Part shown: piece by piece, positions 5,681 to 7,063 of the stretch
Numbering within the stretch: position 1 is the first letter of the stretch
How the letters are laid out: each line of letters begins with the position of its first letter
Assembly (NCBI GenBank): GCA_030618205.1
Contig: JAUXDR010000053.1
Span: 1-7,063 of the forward strand
Length of the DNA: 7,063 bases
Reading direction: 5' to 3'
Source: Deltaproteobacteria bacterium
Lineage (GTDB): Bacteria; Desulfobacterota; Dissulfuribacteria; Dissulfuribacterales; UBA3076
Notes under the pieces: model-generated
Databases searched by the model: none
Seen by the model: the letters and a program-made list of their open reading frames with translations, nothing else
What the model was told of the DNA's origin: nothing
Program-made: the position numbers and the translations under genes

Positions 5681-5700
5681 GGTTCAGGGTTCAGAGGTTC
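5681..5700. repeat. GGTTC short repeat, copy 2
   Basis: GGTTC begins at 5681, 5688 and 5696, the same 7-then-8 spacing as copy 1 at 2096-2115, with one base different in 20. A GGTTT at 5673 may be a fourth, degraded unit. It fills the gap between the convergent stops of the metallo-hydrolase and the pabB fusion. Confidence 0.75.
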
Positions 5701-5734
5701 GGGGTCATAAGCGCTTATACGCCTGAACCTCTGA
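5691..5734. repeat. Long interrupted palindrome at the convergent gene ends
   Basis: TCAGAGGTTCGGG (5691-5703) pairs with CCTGAACCTCTGA (5722-5734) over 13 positions, including one G-T. After a 3x3 internal mismatch comes the perfect 12-base palindrome ATAAGCGCTTAT (5707-5718). The structure spans the pabB fusion stop (5705-5707). Lying between convergent genes it could help end transcripts from both sides, but neither strand has a T-run after it. Confidence 0.6.
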
Positions 5735-7063
5735 CTTCTGATCTCTGATCTCTGACTTCTGATCTCTGGCCTCTGACCTGTAGCTTGCTCTCAGGAGTCC
5801 GCGTACTGAGTTTCCCAGATATATTGCCCGGGCCTTCTTCAGATCATCCGGATAGAGTACCTGTTCTCCGGCATTGCCCTGTTCCACAAGATCCTGACGA
5901 AAGGTGCCGTTTAAGAGTCCACTGGATACAGGAGGGGTGACGAGTTCGCCATCAATATCTAAGAATATATTACTGATTGTCCCTTCGGTAAGCTCACCGC
6001 GTTCGTTTGCAAACACACAGTCAAAAAGACCGCAGGTCTTGGCCCTCTGGTATTCTTCCGTATATAGGGGCCTGTATGTGGTTTTGTGATATAAAAAGGG
6101 GTCTTGAGAATCAACTGTTTTTAGCGACAGGTCAAAGTAAACCTGCTTTTCCTGTGCTGATAGCACAGAGGCTGAAATATCTACAGAACCATCTCTTCCC
6201 AGCAACATGCGGACCCGGTAGGATTTTCTTTTTGAATGCAGGCCCTTTGCAAATTCAGCTAATTCCCTCCTCACCTTTTCCAGGTTCAGGTAAAAGGCAA
6301 AATAATGGGCAGAGCGCTCAAGTCTTTCAAGGTGCCTTTCAAGCAGGAAATAACCCTTTATTACTTCCTGCTCTCCCCTTCCAGTGTCCCACATCATGGT
6401 CTCTATAAGGGAAAAATCCTTCCTTGATCCACTCTTTTTAATAGGGTATAAGCACAGAGAATTTGTCAGAAATTCGGCCTTAAGTCTACACTCATCGTAT
6501 TCCTTTTCAGGATCTGAATCTATTGTTATCCCGCTTCCTATCCCGAACTCACCGGATTCTCCGTCCAGGACCACTGTCCTGATAGCCACATTTAGGACTG
6601 CTTTTTTCTGAGGGGAGATGAATCCTATGGCGCCTGTGTATACGCCCCTTGGAGAAGACTCGATCTCAGAGATGATCTCCATTGTCCGGATCTTCGGTGC
6701 CCCGGTCACAGACCCGCATGGAAACAGGGCATTAAAGATCTTATGCCAGGAGGTGTCCGGACGAATTTCCCCCTCTACTCTGGATATCATCTGAAAAAGG
6801 GTCTTATAGCGCTCAACAGTAAAAATCTCCGGCACCCGGACCGTTCCGGGGAGAGAAAGCCTCCCTATATCGTTCCGAAGCAGATCAACAATCATGATAT
6901 TCTCTGCCCGGTTCTTGGGGTCGTTGGCCAAAAAACGTGCCAGCTCACAATCTTCGTCTGTTGTCCTTCCCCTCTTTAATGTACCCTTCATGGGTTTGGA
7001 CCAGATTTTTTGTCCTTCCAGGCGAAAGAAGAGTTCCGGGGAAAGGGAAAGGAGCCATTTTTT
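5705..7063 (-). CDS. pabB: Aminodeoxychorismate synthase component I fused to aminodeoxychorismate lyase (PabB-PabC), 5' end missing
   Basis: A bifunctional enzyme for 4-aminobenzoate, a folate precursor: PabB aminates chorismate using ammonia from PabA, and PabC removes pyruvate with PLP. The frame stays open to the right edge through about 24 residues, ending SLSPELFFRLEGQKIWSKP just before an internal Met at 6991. The true start is therefore beyond the window. Counting from that Met, the chorismate domain shows KGT (2-4, of PMKGT; the Lys marks PabB rather than the Ala of TrpE), ENIMIVDLLRNDIGR (30-44), CGSVTGAPK (92-100), RGVYTGAIGF (115-124) and GIGSGITIDSDPEKEYDEC (150-168). The class IV aminotransferase-fold lyase follows from about 190, with the PLP lysine K303 in YHKTTYR, NERGELTEGTISNIF (329-343) and SSGLLNGTFR (356-365). 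The last 24 residues are encoded by repeats and include RDQKSEI/RDQKSEV. PabA is not in view. Confidence 0.93.
   Translation of the reverse strand, partial: KKWLLSLSPELFFRLEGQKIWSKPMKGTLKRGRTTDEDCELARFLANDPKNRAENIMIVDLLRNDIGRLSLPGTVRVPEIFTVERYKTLFQMISRVEGEIRPDTSWHKIFNALFPCGSVTGAPKIRTMEIISEIESSPRGVYTGAIGFISPQKKAVLNVAIRTVVLDGESGEFGIGSGITIDSDPEKEYDECRLKAEFLTNSLCLYPIKKSGSRKDFSLIETMMWDTGRGEQEVIKGYFLLERHLERLERSAHYFAFYLNLEKVRRELAEFAKGLHSKRKSYRVRMLLGRDGSVDISASVLSAQEKQVYFDLSLKTVDSQDPFLYHKTTYRPLYTEEYQRAKTCGLFDCVFANERGELTEGTISNIFLDIDGELVTPPVSSGLLNGTFRQDLVEQGNAGEQVLYPDDLKKARAIYLGNSVRGLLRASYRSEARDQKSEIRDQKSEVQAYKRL
5730..5778. repeat. TCTGAYY heptamer tandem array
   Basis: Seven units start exactly every 7 bases at 5730, 5737, 5744, 5751, 5758, 5765 and 5772; six carry TCTGA and the sixth is TCTGG. 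Two pyrimidines follow each unit. The whole array lies inside the pabB fusion frame on the opposite strand. Three units make 21 bases, so the array encodes a repeating 7-residue peptide (RDQKSEI, RDQKSEV) without breaking the frame. Confidence 0.8.

Overview
The window looks like ordinary chromosome of a Gram-negative bacterium, most likely of the deltaproteobacterial / Desulfobacterota type. The DnaA has the S-x-x-G-L-G-K-S P-loop and acidic-pair Walker B variants that I associate with that group. The gene boundaries carry the kinds of short dispersed repeats I associate with such genomes. This placement is recognition from memory, not a search result, and no species can be named.

Layout. 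From 3442 down to 1 on the minus strand lies a tight gene string: dnaA (replication initiator), a GlcD-type FAD-linked 2-hydroxyacid dehydrogenase, and ispD (MEP isoprenoid pathway). Gaps are 27 and 16 bases, which suggests co-transcription. A 791-base AT-rich intergenic region (3443-4233) separates this string from two plus-strand genes: an HD-domain phosphohydrolase (4234-4842) and a UPF0173-type metallo-beta-lactamase-fold hydrolase (4970-5671). A minus-strand pabB-pabC fusion for 4-aminobenzoate (folate) synthesis converges on the latter and runs off the right edge, so its N-terminal part is missing.

The genes do not form one pathway. They are replication initiation, isoprenoid synthesis, folate precursor synthesis, a redox enzyme and two metal-dependent hydrolases of unknown substrate. 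dnaN, recF and gyrB are not beside dnaA.

The most interesting material is between the genes. At least five short-repeat families sit at gene borders: a GGTTC repeat (two 20-base copies, 19/20 identical), a perfectly phased TCTGAYY heptamer array, a GAAATTT heptamer in a long inverted repeat, a CTGCGTAAT nonamer array and a GTGGC/GCCAC REP-like hairpin. A further AGGATAAACAGGAT-type hairpin lies within the intergenic region. They supply stop codons, C-terminal residues and translation-initiation leaders. The intergenic region also holds nested and alternative hairpins around a perfect TATAAT and is a weak oriC candidate. I see no phage, CRISPR, toxin-antitoxin, defence or other previously undescribed system, and no tRNA or rRNA.
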